From the NCBI RefSeq assembly GCF_001513975.1, contig NZ_KQ947988.1, positions 434,001 through 498,000 on the forward strand: a stretch of DNA of 64,000 nt, read 5' to 3'. This DNA is from Streptomyces curacoi. GTDB taxonomy: Bacteria > Actinomycetota > Actinomycetes > Streptomycetales > Streptomycetaceae. A model generated the notes under the pieces. It ran no database searches. It was not told the DNA's origin and saw only the letters and a program-made list of their open reading frames with translations. The number at the start of each line of letters is the position of its first letter. Positions within the stretch are counted from its first letter, which is position 1. The translations under genes were made by a program, and so were the position numbers. This document shows positions 1 through 10,201 of this stretch, piece after piece.

Positions 1-1672
1 GGTCGGCCTCGCCCTTGTTCGGCCAGTACGACATCGCCCGCTCGGCCTGCGCCGTGATCGTCAGTGAGGGATTGACGCCCAGGTTGGCCGACACCGCCGC
101 CCCGTCGACGACCGAGATGCCGGGGTGGCCGTACAGGCGGTGGTACGGGTCTATGACGCCGGTCTCGGGCGAGGAACCGATCGGGCAGCCGCCGAGGAAG
201 TGGGCGGTGAGCGGGGTGCCCATGAGTTCGCCGACGTTGGAGCCGGCGAAGCCGTTGATGTCCGCCGCGATCACCGACGCGGCCTCCGACGCCGCTCTGA
301 TCTGCTTGGGGTTGGGGGAACCGTGGCCCTGGCGGGCGGTCAGCAGGCCCTTGCCCACGCCGTCCGGTTTCAGGTACGTCGTCAACGAGTTGTCCAGCGA
401 CTGCATCACCAGGCCGATGATCGTCCGCTCCGACCAGCGGCGGTTGGAGAGGGAGCGCAGGACCAGCAAGGGGTGGCGGGCCGCGTTCGCCAGCCAGGCC
501 CCGACCCGCGACCGCCCCTCCGCGTACGGCACCTGCAGGATCGACAACCCGCCCATCGAGTTGGAGCCCTTGCCGTAGCGGACCGGCTCGATGTGGGTGT
601 TCTCGTCCGGGTGGATCGAGGAGGTGATGGCGACTCCGCGGGTGAAGTCGACCTTCGGCTCGCCCGTCGCCTTGCGGTAGCGCCGGTTGTCGGTCTGCGC
701 GCCGACGAGGGCCTCCGAGTTCGTGCGGGTGAGTTCGCCCAGCTTCGGGGAGAGGTAGGGCAGTTGGCCGCCCGCCTTCATGCGGTGCAGGAGGGTCTGG
801 GTGCCGTAGGTACCGGCCGCCAGCACCACCCGGCGGGCCTTGAACAGCCTGCCCGCGCCCTTCTTCTTCCGGTCGGTCGGCAGGGTCGCCACCGCGTACC
901 CGCCCTGCGAGTCGTCCGTGATCGAGACGACCGTCGTCAAGGGGTGGACGACCGCGCCCGCCTTCTCGGCGAGGTAGAGGTAGTTCTCGTTGAGGGTGTT
1001 CTTCGCGCCGTGGCGGCATCCGGTCATGCACTCGCCGCACTCGGTGCACGCCTTGCGGGACGGGCCCGCCCCGCCGAAGTACGGGTCGGACACCTCCTGG
1101 CCCGGCCTGACCCGCGCCGCCCCCTCCGCGTCCTTGCCGTCCCCGAAGAACACACCGACCGGCGCCATGTGGAAGGTGTCGCCGACGCCCATCCGCTCGG
1201 CGGCGGCCTTCAGGTGGATGTCGGACGGGGTCATCGTCGGGTTGAGCCGTACGCCGAGCATGCGCTGGGCCTGGTCGTAGTACGGCTTCAGCTCCTCCTG
1301 CCAGTCGGTGATGTCCCGCCACTGGGGGTCGTCGAAGAAGGCCTTCGGCGGTACGTAGAGGGTGTTGGCGTAGTTGAGGGAGCCGCCGCCGACGCCCGCT
1401 CCCGCCAGCACCATGACGTTGCCCAGCAGGTGGATGCGCTGGATGCCGTACATGCCGAGCCTGGGGGCCCAGAGGTAGTTCTTCAGGTCCCAGGAGTTCC
1501 TCGGGAGGGTTTCGCGGGTGAAGCGGCGGCCGGCTTCCAGGACGCCGACGCGGTAGCCCTTCTCGGTCAGCCGGAGCGCGGTGACGGAGCCGCCGAACCC
1601 CGATCCGACGACGATGACGTCGTAGTCGTACCCGTCCTCGTCCCGGGTCCGGACAGACTTCTCCTGTGACAC
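1..1672 (-). CDS. GMC-family FAD oxidoreductase, cholesterol-oxidase (ChoD)-like, C-terminus cut by window edge
   Basis: A flavin-dependent oxidoreductase of the glucose-methanol-choline family, probably acting on a sterol or other alcohol. The GTG start at 1672 gives an N-terminus leading at once into the FAD-binding glycine motif (VVGSGFGG, about residues 22-29). A cysteine cluster CxxCxxCxxxC followed by RHGAKNTL is readable near 1010-1050. The family C-terminal motifs HFLGGC and VNPSLTITAQAERA are readable up to base 1, so only the last few residues are missing. It lies 41 bp downstream of the semialdehyde dehydrogenase on the same strand. In M. tuberculosis the ChoD gene sits next to guaB3, which supports the ChoD-like assignment; the substrate is inferred, not seen. 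Confidence 0.85.
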   Translation of the reverse strand, partial: MSQEKSVRTRDEDGYDYDVIVVGSGFGGSVTALRLTEKGYRVGVLEAGRRFTRETLPRNSWDLKNYLWAPRLGMYGIQRIHLLGNVMVLAGAGVGGGSLNYANTLYVPPKAFFDDPQWRDITDWQEELKPYYDQAQRMLGVRLNPTMTPSDIHLKAAAERMGVGDTFHMAPVGVFFGDGKDAEGAARVRPGQEVSDPYFGGAGPSRKACTECGECMTGCRHGAKNTLNENYLYLAEKAGAVVHPLTTVVSITDDSQGGYAVATLPTDRKKKGAGRLFKARRVVLAAGTYGTQTLLHRMKAGGQLPYLSPKLGELTRTNSEALVGAQTDNRRYRKATGEPKVDFTRGVAITSSIHPDENTHIEPVRYGKGSNSMGGLSILQVPYAEGRSRVGAWLANAARHPLLVLRSLSNRRWSERTIIGLVMQSLDNSLTTYLKPDGVGKGLLTARQGHGSPNPKQIRAASEAASVIAADINGFAGSNVGELMGTPLTAHFLGGCPIGSSPETGVIDPYHRLYGHPGISVVDGAAVSANLGVNPSLTITAQAERAMSYWPNKGEAD

Positions 1673-1713
1673 GTGCTCTCCTCGTTGAGAACGGGTGCTG
1701 GCTTGCGGGTTGT

Positions 1714-3327
1714 CTAGCGGAAGCGGAACGCCTTCATCAGCCGCAGGCTCCTGCTCATGAACTGCGCGTACTTCTCGTCGTCCATCCCCAGTGAGGGGGC
1801 CATCGGCAGCAGGCGCTGCTGGGCGACCGTCTGGGCCTCCGTGTACTTGAGGATGCCCTCGGAGCCGTGGCGGCGGCCGAGGCCGGAGTCCTTCATGCCG
1901 CCCATGGGCGACTGGACGCTGCCGTAGGCGGGGGCGTAGCCCTCGTTGACGTTGACCGTGCCGGTGCGCAGGCGGGCGGCGACCTCGCGGCCACGGCGGC
2001 CGTCCTTCGTCCAGACCGAGGAGTTCAGGCCGTACGGCGTGGAGTTGGCAAGCTCGATCGCCTCGTCCTCGGTCTTGAAACGGTAGATCGAGACGACCGG
2101 GCCGAAGGTCTCCTCGGTGCAGACGGTCATCTCCGGCTCGACACCGTCGAGGATGGTCGGCTCGAAGAAGTACGGGCCGATGTCGGGCCGCGCCACACCG
2201 CCCGCGACGAGCTTCGCGCCCTTCGCGACGGCCTCTTCCACATGCCGGGTGACCGTCTCCAGCTGCCGCTCGCCGACCAGGGAGCCCATGTCGGCGCCGT
2301 AGGCGAGGGACCTGCCCAGGCGCATCGCCTTGGTGCGGGCGGCGAAGCGCTCGACGAAGGCGTCCGCGACGGACTCGTGGACGTAGAGGCGCTCGATGGA
2401 GATGCACAGCTGGCCGGCGGAGGAGAAGCAGGCCCGCACGGCGCCCGCGGCGGCCTTCTCGATGTCGGCGTCCGCCAGGACCAGCATCGCGTTCTTGCCG
2501 CCGAGTTCGAGAGAGACGCCGACCAGCCGGGCGGCGGCGCCCTGGGCGACCTCGCGGCCGGTGCGGGTGGAGCCGGTGAAGGAGACGTAGTCGGCGTGCC
2601 TGACGACCTCGGGGCCGACGACCGGGCCGTCACCGAGGACGACCTGGAAGACGTCGGCGGGCAGGCCGGCCTCGATCAGCAGGTCACGGGCCCACAGGGC
2701 GGTGAGGCAGGTCTCCGTGTCCGGCTTCATCACGACCGCGTTGCCCGCGACGAACGCCGGCAGCGCGTCGCCGACGGACAGCTCCAGGGGGTAGTTCCAG
2801 GGGGCGATCTGGCCGACGACTCCCCGTGGGTGGCGCAGCTCGGTGACGCGCGTGAGCGTGGGCATGGCACCCGCGTGCCGCTTCGGCTTCAGATAGGCGG
2901 GTGCCTTACGGCCGTAATGGCGGGCCGCGACGGCTACGGCCTGCACCTCCTCGTGGGCGTGGAGGCGGGCCTTGCCGGTCTCCAGCTGGATGAGGTCGAG
3001 GACCTCGGCCTGGCGTTCGAGCATCAGGTCGTGAAAGCGGAGCAGGACGGAAGCACGCTGCCGCACGGGGACCTGCGCCCAGACGGCCTGCGCCCGGCGG
3101 GCCGCCTCGAAGGCCTTCTGGACGTCCTCGGGCGTGGACTCGGGCAGGTCGGCCAGCTTCTCGCCGGTGAACGGCGTGTGGTTGGCGGTGCGTCCGGAGC
3201 CGACCACGCCCTTGGTCAGCTGGGCCACCAGCTCGGGGGTGACCACGTCGGCTGCGGTACGGGCGCCCTCCGGGGCGGGGGCGAGGGGGTTGGTGCCGGT
3301 CTTGGCCGGGGCCTGCGCTTCCGTCAT
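1714..3327 (-). CDS. succinate-semialdehyde dehydrogenase (NADP+) / aldehyde dehydrogenase
   Basis: Aldehyde dehydrogenase superfamily enzyme of 537 residues, best read as succinate-semialdehyde dehydrogenase, which oxidises succinate semialdehyde to succinate in GABA breakdown. Visible motifs are PWNYP (176-180), the cofactor loop FTGSTRTG (250-257), the general-base glutamate in LELGG (E274), the catalytic cysteine in GQLC (C308) and EETFGP further on. The length is slightly above the usual 450-490 because of an extended N-terminus of about 40 residues. It is followed 41 bp later by the GMC oxidase and preceded by 120 bp separating it from the last kinase gene, so it may have its own promoter. 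The exact aldehyde substrate is inferred from family resemblance. Confidence 0.85.
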   Translation of the reverse strand: MTEAQAPAKTGTNPLAPAPEGARTAADVVTPELVAQLTKGVVGSGRTANHTPFTGEKLADLPESTPEDVQKAFEAARRAQAVWAQVPVRQRASVLLRFHDLMLERQAEVLDLIQLETGKARLHAHEEVQAVAVAARHYGRKAPAYLKPKRHAGAMPTLTRVTELRHPRGVVGQIAPWNYPLELSVGDALPAFVAGNAVVMKPDTETCLTALWARDLLIEAGLPADVFQVVLGDGPVVGPEVVRHADYVSFTGSTRTGREVAQGAAARLVGVSLELGGKNAMLVLADADIEKAAAGAVRACFSSAGQLCISIERLYVHESVADAFVERFAARTKAMRLGRSLAYGADMGSLVGERQLETVTRHVEEAVAKGAKLVAGGVARPDIGPYFFEPTILDGVEPEMTVCTEETFGPVVSIYRFKTEDEAIELANSTPYGLNSSVWTKDGRRGREVAARLRTGTVNVNEGYAPAYGSVQSPMGGMKDSGLGRRHGSEGILKYTEAQTVAQQRLLPMAPSLGMDDEKYAQFMSRSLRLMKAFRFR

Positions 3328-3447
3328 GACGCGCAGGGTATGCGGCAGCGGAGGCTTTGTGTACCCGTCGGTAACGCGGATTCACCGAGTGCTCACACGA
3401 CGCCAGTGTCCACTGGCAACAAACGCGCTGATCAGGGCGTTGCCGAC

Positions 3448-5274
<1,827 letters not shown>

Positions 5275-5312
5275 GCCCCATGACTACCCTGCGGGGCGGG
5301 GCCTTGGCCAGT

Positions 5313-6953
5313 TCAGAGCTTGTCGATGTCCAGGTTCGCGATGGCCGTCCTCGCCACCTCACGTCCGCGGTCCGTGAAGTCGCCCTTGCCCGGGTAGCTG
5401 ATCGTCAGCTTGTACATGTCGCCCGCCGACGTCTTGTAGTAGAAGATCTTCAGCTCGCGGGGGCGCGGGTTCTGGCTGTCGGTGGTGGTGTAGACGATGG
5501 TGTTCTCGGCCGACGGCTTGCCCTGGTACTCGGTGTCCTTCGGAGCCGTCCCGGGGTTCTCGGGCATGGACAGGTCGTAGTTGCCCTGGCCCTTGAACTC
5601 CTCGTTGTCGGCGTACATCTCGGCCGCGGCGGAGTTCTTGATCTCGTTCGAGGTGTCCTCGGACTTCCTGGCGACGTTCAGCCCGATCCAGATGCTGCCG
5701 CTCCAGTCCGAGTACGTGACCCAGTTCTTGTCCGTGTCGTCGGCGTCCGGCCTGTCCGCCTGGTAGGCCTCGGGCACGGTCAGCGTGGCGCCCAGCTTCG
5801 GCTGCGCCCGCTGAGTCCAACCGTCCGGCAGCGGTCCCGCGAACGGCTCGGCGATCACCAGATACGCCGTCACCGCCGCCGCGACGACCGCCGCACCGAG
5901 CCCGAGCAGCGCCTTGCGCCCCAGCCGGACACCGCCCTTGGCGTCGGCGGCGACCCGCACGACCTGCGTGGCGGCGGCCGGCGCCGGCGGGTTGGCCGCC
6001 TGTTCCAGCAGCGCACGGGTCTGCGCGGCGTTCGGGCGGCGCGCCGGGTCCTTCTGGAGCAGGCCGTTGATGGCTTCGGCGAGCGGGCCCTGCGCGGAGG
6101 CGGGCGGCGCGGGCGCGGCGTTGAGGACGGACTGGAGGGTGGCCGGGGTGTTGCTGCGGCGGAACGGCGAGACACCCTCCGTCGCCGCGTACAGGACGAC
6201 GCCCAGGGACCACAGGTCGCTGGCCGGTCCGGGCCGCTGGCCCAGCACCCGCTCGGGCGCGATGTACTCGGGCGAGCCGACGAAGCCGCCGGTGTCGGTC
6301 AGATTGGTCTCGCCCTCGATCTGGGCTATGCCGAAGTCGGTCAGGACGACACGGTCGTGGCGGCCGAGGAGGACGTTGTCCGGCTTCACGTCCCGGTGCA
6401 GGATGCCCGCCGCGTGCGCGGCCTCCAGCGCGCCGAGCACTTCGAGGCCGATTCGCGCCGCTTCCCGGGCCCCGAGCGTGCCCTCCTGCAACGCGTCGCC
6501 CAGCGAACGGCCCTGCACCAGCTCCATCACGATCCACGGCCGGCCGTCCACGACCGCGACGTCATGCACGTTCACGACCGCCGGATGGTCGAGCCGGGCC
6601 GCGGCGCGTGCCTCGCGACGCATCCGCTCGAAGGCGTTGGCGCGTTCGCGTTCGGGAAGGTGATCCGGTACGCGGGGCTCCTTGACGGCGACCTCGCGGT
6701 CCACCGTCTCGTCCTTCGCCCGCCAGACCGTGCCCATGCCGCCGTGCCCGAGCTTGGCGAGCAGCCGGTACCGGCCCGCGATCAGCCGCCCGGCACCAGG
6801 GTCCGGCGCGGGTGCGGGCTGATGCGGCACCTGCGGGGCGGACGCGGCGTACGGGTTGTCGGGATGCGGTACGGCCACCGGTGGACTCGGCGGTTGCAGA
6901 ACGAAACTCGTTGGCTCGTCGGATCCTTGAGGGGCTCCCCCGTTGCTGCTCAT
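5313..6953 (-). CDS. transmembrane Ser/Thr protein kinase (cluster kinase 5)
   Basis: Hanks-type kinase of 546 residues. The N-terminal 50 residues are Pro/Ala-rich; the kinase domain then shows GHGGMGTVWRA, VAVKEP, HRDVKPDNVLLG, DFGIAQIEG and APERVLG, so all catalytic elements are intact. One membrane segment (LGAAVVAAAVTAYLVIA) precedes an external domain of about 190 residues ending NLDIDKL. The ATG at 6953 was chosen over an in-frame ATG at 6965 because GGAT lies about 8 bases upstream of the inner start. It is 38 bp upstream of kinase 6 and 93 bp downstream of kinase 4. Its C-terminal domain shares layout with kinase 6 (both contain short motifs such as VARTAIANLDI or FKGARDRLEIG at the end), which suggests duplication. 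Confidence 0.9.
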   Translation of the reverse strand: MSSNGGAPQGSDEPTSFVLQPPSPPVAVPHPDNPYAASAPQVPHQPAPAPDPGAGRLIAGRYRLLAKLGHGGMGTVWRAKDETVDREVAVKEPRVPDHLPERERANAFERMRREARAAARLDHPAVVNVHDVAVVDGRPWIVMELVQGRSLGDALQEGTLGAREAARIGLEVLGALEAAHAAGILHRDVKPDNVLLGRHDRVVLTDFGIAQIEGETNLTDTGGFVGSPEYIAPERVLGQRPGPASDLWSLGVVLYAATEGVSPFRRSNTPATLQSVLNAAPAPPASAQGPLAEAINGLLQKDPARRPNAAQTRALLEQAANPPAPAAATQVVRVAADAKGGVRLGRKALLGLGAAVVAAAVTAYLVIAEPFAGPLPDGWTQRAQPKLGATLTVPEAYQADRPDADDTDKNWVTYSDWSGSIWIGLNVARKSEDTSNEIKNSAAAEMYADNEEFKGQGNYDLSMPENPGTAPKDTEYQGKPSAENTIVYTTTDSQNPRPRELKIFYYKTSAGDMYKLTISYPGKGDFTDRGREVARTAIANLDIDKL

Positions 6954-7046
6954 GGGTTCATCCATATCGCGGCAAGCGCTCCAGGATCCACCTGGAACGC
7001 TTTCCGGTCACAGACCCGTGACCCCGGTCGCCGCTTATGTCCCCTT

Positions 7047-8267
7047 TCAGGGCGAGGCGGAAGCGTCGCTGAGCGAGGAGGAGGTGCCGAGCGAGGGTGA
7101 CGCGCTGAGCGAGGGTGACGCGCTGAGCGATGAGGATGCGCTGAGCGATGAGGATGCGCTCGGTAAAGGGGATGAGCTGCGCGAGGGCGACCCACTGGGC
7201 GTCCGGGAGGGGCTCGCCGTACCGGTCGGCTCGGCCGAGGTCCCCGGCGCCGAACTGGTCGGCACCACACCCCCGTCCCCGCCCCCTTTCACCAGCAGGG
7301 CCGCCGCCGACACCCCCGCCACCGCCATCGCGGCGACCAGCAGAGCGGCGGCCAGCACACTGCGCGGGGAGTACCGGCGCTCCGCGCTGCCGAACCGTTT
7401 CGGCACGGGCCCGAGCCCCGACTGCACGGGCATGAGCCCCGTCTGTACGAACTCCCGCAGCATCCACTCCGCCCCGGCCGCGTCCAGCCGCCGCCCCGGG
7501 TCCCGCTCCAGCAGCCCCTGGACGACGGGCAGGATCGGCGCCGCCTGCGCGGGCGGACGTATCTCGTCGGACACCACGGCGAGCACGATGCCGCTCAACG
7601 AGTCGCGCCGGAACGGCGACTCGCCGCTCAGAGCCGCGCACAGCAGCGCGCCCACCGACCACAGGTCGGAGGCGGGCCCGGTCCTGGACCCGAACATCCG
7701 CTCGGGCGCGGTGTACTCGGGCGAGCCGACGAAGGACCCGGACTCGGTGAGCGTGCTGGCACCCGCCACCTGGGCGATGCCGAAGTCGGTGAGGACGACG
7801 CGGTGGGTGCCGTTCTCGATGAGCACGTTGGCCGGTTTGATGTCCCGGTGCAGCACTCCGGCCGCATGGGCCGTGCGCAGCGCGCTCAGCAGATCGGCGC
7901 CGATCCGGGCGGCTTCCCGCGCGTCCACGGGCCCGTGCGTCGCGATCCGGTCGGCGAGGGAGTCGCCGTCGACCAACTCCATGACGATGTACGGGCGTTC
8001 GTCGTCCTCGATGACGTCATGGACGATGAGGACGTTCGGGTGGCTGAGCTGCGCGACCGCCTGGGCCTCACGCAGCGTGCGCTCGCGCTGCCGCCGGGCC
8101 TCGGACGCGGAGAGCGTCTCGTCGAGGGGAAGCTCCTTCACCGCCACGCGTCGCCCGAGCAACTGGTCGATCGCCTGCCATACGACGCCCATACCGCCGC
8201 GACCGAGCCTCGACTCAAGACGGTAACGCCCCGCGATCACACGGAAGTTCTCCCCCTCGGTCCCCAT
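7047..8267 (-). CDS. transmembrane Ser/Thr protein kinase (cluster kinase 4, short repeat tail)
   Basis: Hanks-type kinase of about 406 residues: GRGGMGVVWQ, VAVKEL, HRDIKPANVL, DFGIAQVAG and APERMFG are present. A membrane segment (VLAAALLVAAMAVAGVSAAALLV) is followed only by a short Ser-Leu-rich tail built from 18-bp DNA repeats instead of a folded external domain, unlike its neighbours. The start at 8267 (MGTEGENF) fits the kinase family; in-frame ATGs at 8276 and 8279 are alternatives. An open frame continues upstream, but it runs into the 3' end of the previous kinase gene and is unlikely to be coding. Confidence 0.88.
   Translation of the reverse strand: MGTEGENFRVIAGRYRLESRLGRGGMGVVWQAIDQLLGRRVAVKELPLDETLSASEARRQRERTLREAQAVAQLSHPNVLIVHDVIEDDERPYIVMELVDGDSLADRIATHGPVDAREAARIGADLLSALRTAHAAGVLHRDIKPANVLIENGTHRVVLTDFGIAQVAGASTLTESGSFVGSPEYTAPERMFGSRTGPASDLWSVGALLCAALSGESPFRRDSLSGIVLAVVSDEIRPPAQAAPILPVVQGLLERDPGRRLDAAGAEWMLREFVQTGLMPVQSGLGPVPKRFGSAERRYSPRSVLAAALLVAAMAVAGVSAAALLVKGGGDGGVVPTSSAPGTSAEPTGTASPSRTPSGSPSRSSSPLPSASSSLSASSSLSASPSLSASPSLGTSSSLSDASASP
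7089..7160. repeat. four tandem 18-bp repeats encoding the Ser-Leu tail of a kinase
   Basis: Four exact-length 18-bp units starting GAGCGA and ending GCGCT. Units 1 and 2 are identical to each other and units 3 and 4 are identical to each other, suggesting two rounds of duplication. They encode a repeating hexapeptide of the SLSASP/SLSASS type at the C-terminus of the kinase at 7047-8267. Confidence 0.85.
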
Positions 8268-8341
8268 GCGCCCCATCATGCCGCACCGGACGGATCGACT
8301 CCGGGGCGTCGATCGGCCAACTATGCAAAGCAGCAAAGAAT

Positions 8342-10048
8342 TCAGGAGCCGTTCGGCAGCCAGCCCTGCAGCACCGCCGTGAACTGCTTGCGCGTGGTCT
8401 TCCAGTCCCTCGCGGGCGAGGACATGTAGATCGCGTACTCCGTGCCGTCCCGGTCGATGTACGCCTGGTCGATGGCGCGGCGCGGCCCGGGGAAGGGCAC
8501 GTCCTTGGCCTGCGCGGTCCACGTGTACTCCCACAGGGAGCCCTCGCGGTCGCGGTAGAGGTTCTTCCTCAGGGACACCGTCCGGTAGCCGACAAGGCGC
8601 TGCCCCACCTGCTCCGCCAGGTCGCGCTGATGGTCGTGGGCGTTCGCGAAGTCGGGTGAGGTGTCGACGGCGATGCGCACGAAGTGCTCGCCGCCGTCGG
8701 GCGTGTAGTCGACCTGCTGAAGGCCGTCGATCTCCTTGCCGACCACCTCACGCTTCCAGCCCTTGGGCAGAAGGAGGCTGAAGCCGAGGGGGTCGTCGAC
8801 GCGGACCCAGGAGGCCGGCACGCCGCCCGCCGTGCTGCCCGTGTCGGTCGCCGTGGGCGTCGGTGACGGCGAGGTCGAGGCGGACGTGCCGCTGCCCTTC
8901 GGCCCCCACTTCTGCAGGACCACCGCGGTTCCGCCGCCGAAGACCGCCGCGAGCGCGACGACCAGGGCGAGCGTGCGCAGCCGGCGGCGCCGGGGCGGCC
9001 GGGCGGGCGTGGCACCGGTGCCGGTGCCTGTGCCTGTGCCTGTGCCGGTGGTGTCGTACGGCGGGCCGATCGTCGTCGGAGCCGTCATCGGGGGGTACGG
9101 CGTGCCGGTCGCCGCCGCCGTCCGGGTGCGCGTGGCCGTGCCGGTGCCCAGGGGGCCCGTGCGCGCCTCCGGATCGTTCCGGGTGAGCTGGGTCGGCACA
9201 TACGCCTGCGCCGCGCTCGGCCGCCGTCCCTCCGCCGCCTCGGCCAGCATCTGCTCGGCCTCGGCCGCGCCCGGCCGGGTGGCCGGATCCTTGCGCAGCA
9301 GGGCGGTGATCACGGGCGCGAGCGGGCCGGCGCTCAGCGGCTCGGCGGGTTCCTCGTCGACGACCGCCTGCATGGTGGTCAGCGGCGTGGTGCGGCGGAA
9401 GGGCGAGCGGCCCTCCACGGCCGTGTACAGGGTCGCGCCGAGCGCCCACAGGTCGGAGGCGGGGCCCGGGTCGTGGCCTCGGACGCGCTCGGGGGCGAGG
9501 TAGTCGACCGAGCCGACCACCTCTCCCGTCCGGGTGATGGTGGTGTCGCCCTCGATCTGGGCGATACCGAAGTCGGTCAGCAGGACACGGCCGTCGTCCT
9601 CGGAGACCAGCACGTTGCCGGGCTTGACGTCACGGTGCAGAACACCGGCGGAGTGCGCGGCGCGCAGCGCCCGCAGCACCCACAGGCCGATCCGGGCGGC
9701 CTCGGTCGGTTCGACGCGTCCGCGCTCCTTGACCGCGTCGGCCAGCGAGTAGCCCTCGACCAGCTCCATCACGATCCATGGCCGCCCGTCGTGCTCCAGC
9801 ACGTCGTGCACGGTGACGACGGCGGAGTGGTTGATGCGCGCGGCGGCGCGCGCCTCGGCACGGGTGCGCGCGAGCAGCCGCTCCCGGTCGCTCTCGGAGA
9901 CGTAGAGCGCGGCGGTCAACTCCTTGATCGCCACCGCCCGGTGGAGCACCTCGTCATGCGCACGCCATACACGGCCCATACCGCCGCTGCCGATCGAGTC
10001 GGCGAGCCGATAGCGCCCCGAAACGAGCTGGCCCTGCATCTGATTCAC
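8342..10048 (-). CDS. transmembrane Ser/Thr protein kinase (cluster kinase 3)
   Basis: Hanks-type kinase of 568 residues with intact GSGGMGRVWRA, VAIKEL, HRDVKPGNVLV, DFGIAQIEG and APERVRG motifs. A linker rich in Thr/Gly (coded by a GTGCCTGT-type repeat near 9015-9050) leads to one membrane segment (LALVVALAAVFGGGTAVVL) and an external domain of about 170 residues ending LQGWLPNGS. The GTG at 10048 is preferred because GGGGCGAC lies just upstream; ATG 10039 is the alternative. It is separated from the pseudokinase gene by 153 bp, so a promoter may lie between 10049 and 10201. Confidence 0.9.
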   Translation of the reverse strand: MNQMQGQLVSGRYRLADSIGSGGMGRVWRAHDEVLHRAVAIKELTAALYVSESDRERLLARTRAEARAAARINHSAVVTVHDVLEHDGRPWIVMELVEGYSLADAVKERGRVEPTEAARIGLWVLRALRAAHSAGVLHRDVKPGNVLVSEDDGRVLLTDFGIAQIEGDTTITRTGEVVGSVDYLAPERVRGHDPGPASDLWALGATLYTAVEGRSPFRRTTPLTTMQAVVDEEPAEPLSAGPLAPVITALLRKDPATRPGAAEAEQMLAEAAEGRRPSAAQAYVPTQLTRNDPEARTGPLGTGTATRTRTAAATGTPYPPMTAPTTIGPPYDTTGTGTGTGTGTGATPARPPRRRRLRTLALVVALAAVFGGGTAVVLQKWGPKGSGTSASTSPSPTPTATDTGSTAGGVPASWVRVDDPLGFSLLLPKGWKREVVGKEIDGLQQVDYTPDGGEHFVRIAVDTSPDFANAHDHQRDLAEQVGQRLVGYRTVSLRKNLYRDREGSLWEYTWTAQAKDVPFPGPRRAIDQAYIDRDGTEYAIYMSSPARDWKTTRKQFTAVLQGWLPNGS

Positions 10049-10201
10049 GTCGCCCCGCAATGTTCTTGACAGGGTCAGATTAAGGACCGGCCGACGTGAC
10101 CGGAACCACGGGGGTGCCATGGAGACCGCACTGTGATGGTTGTCGCTTCCAGCGCCGGGAAGCAACCGCGACGTACTGTCACCCAGGGTTCGCGGGCGGA
10201 A

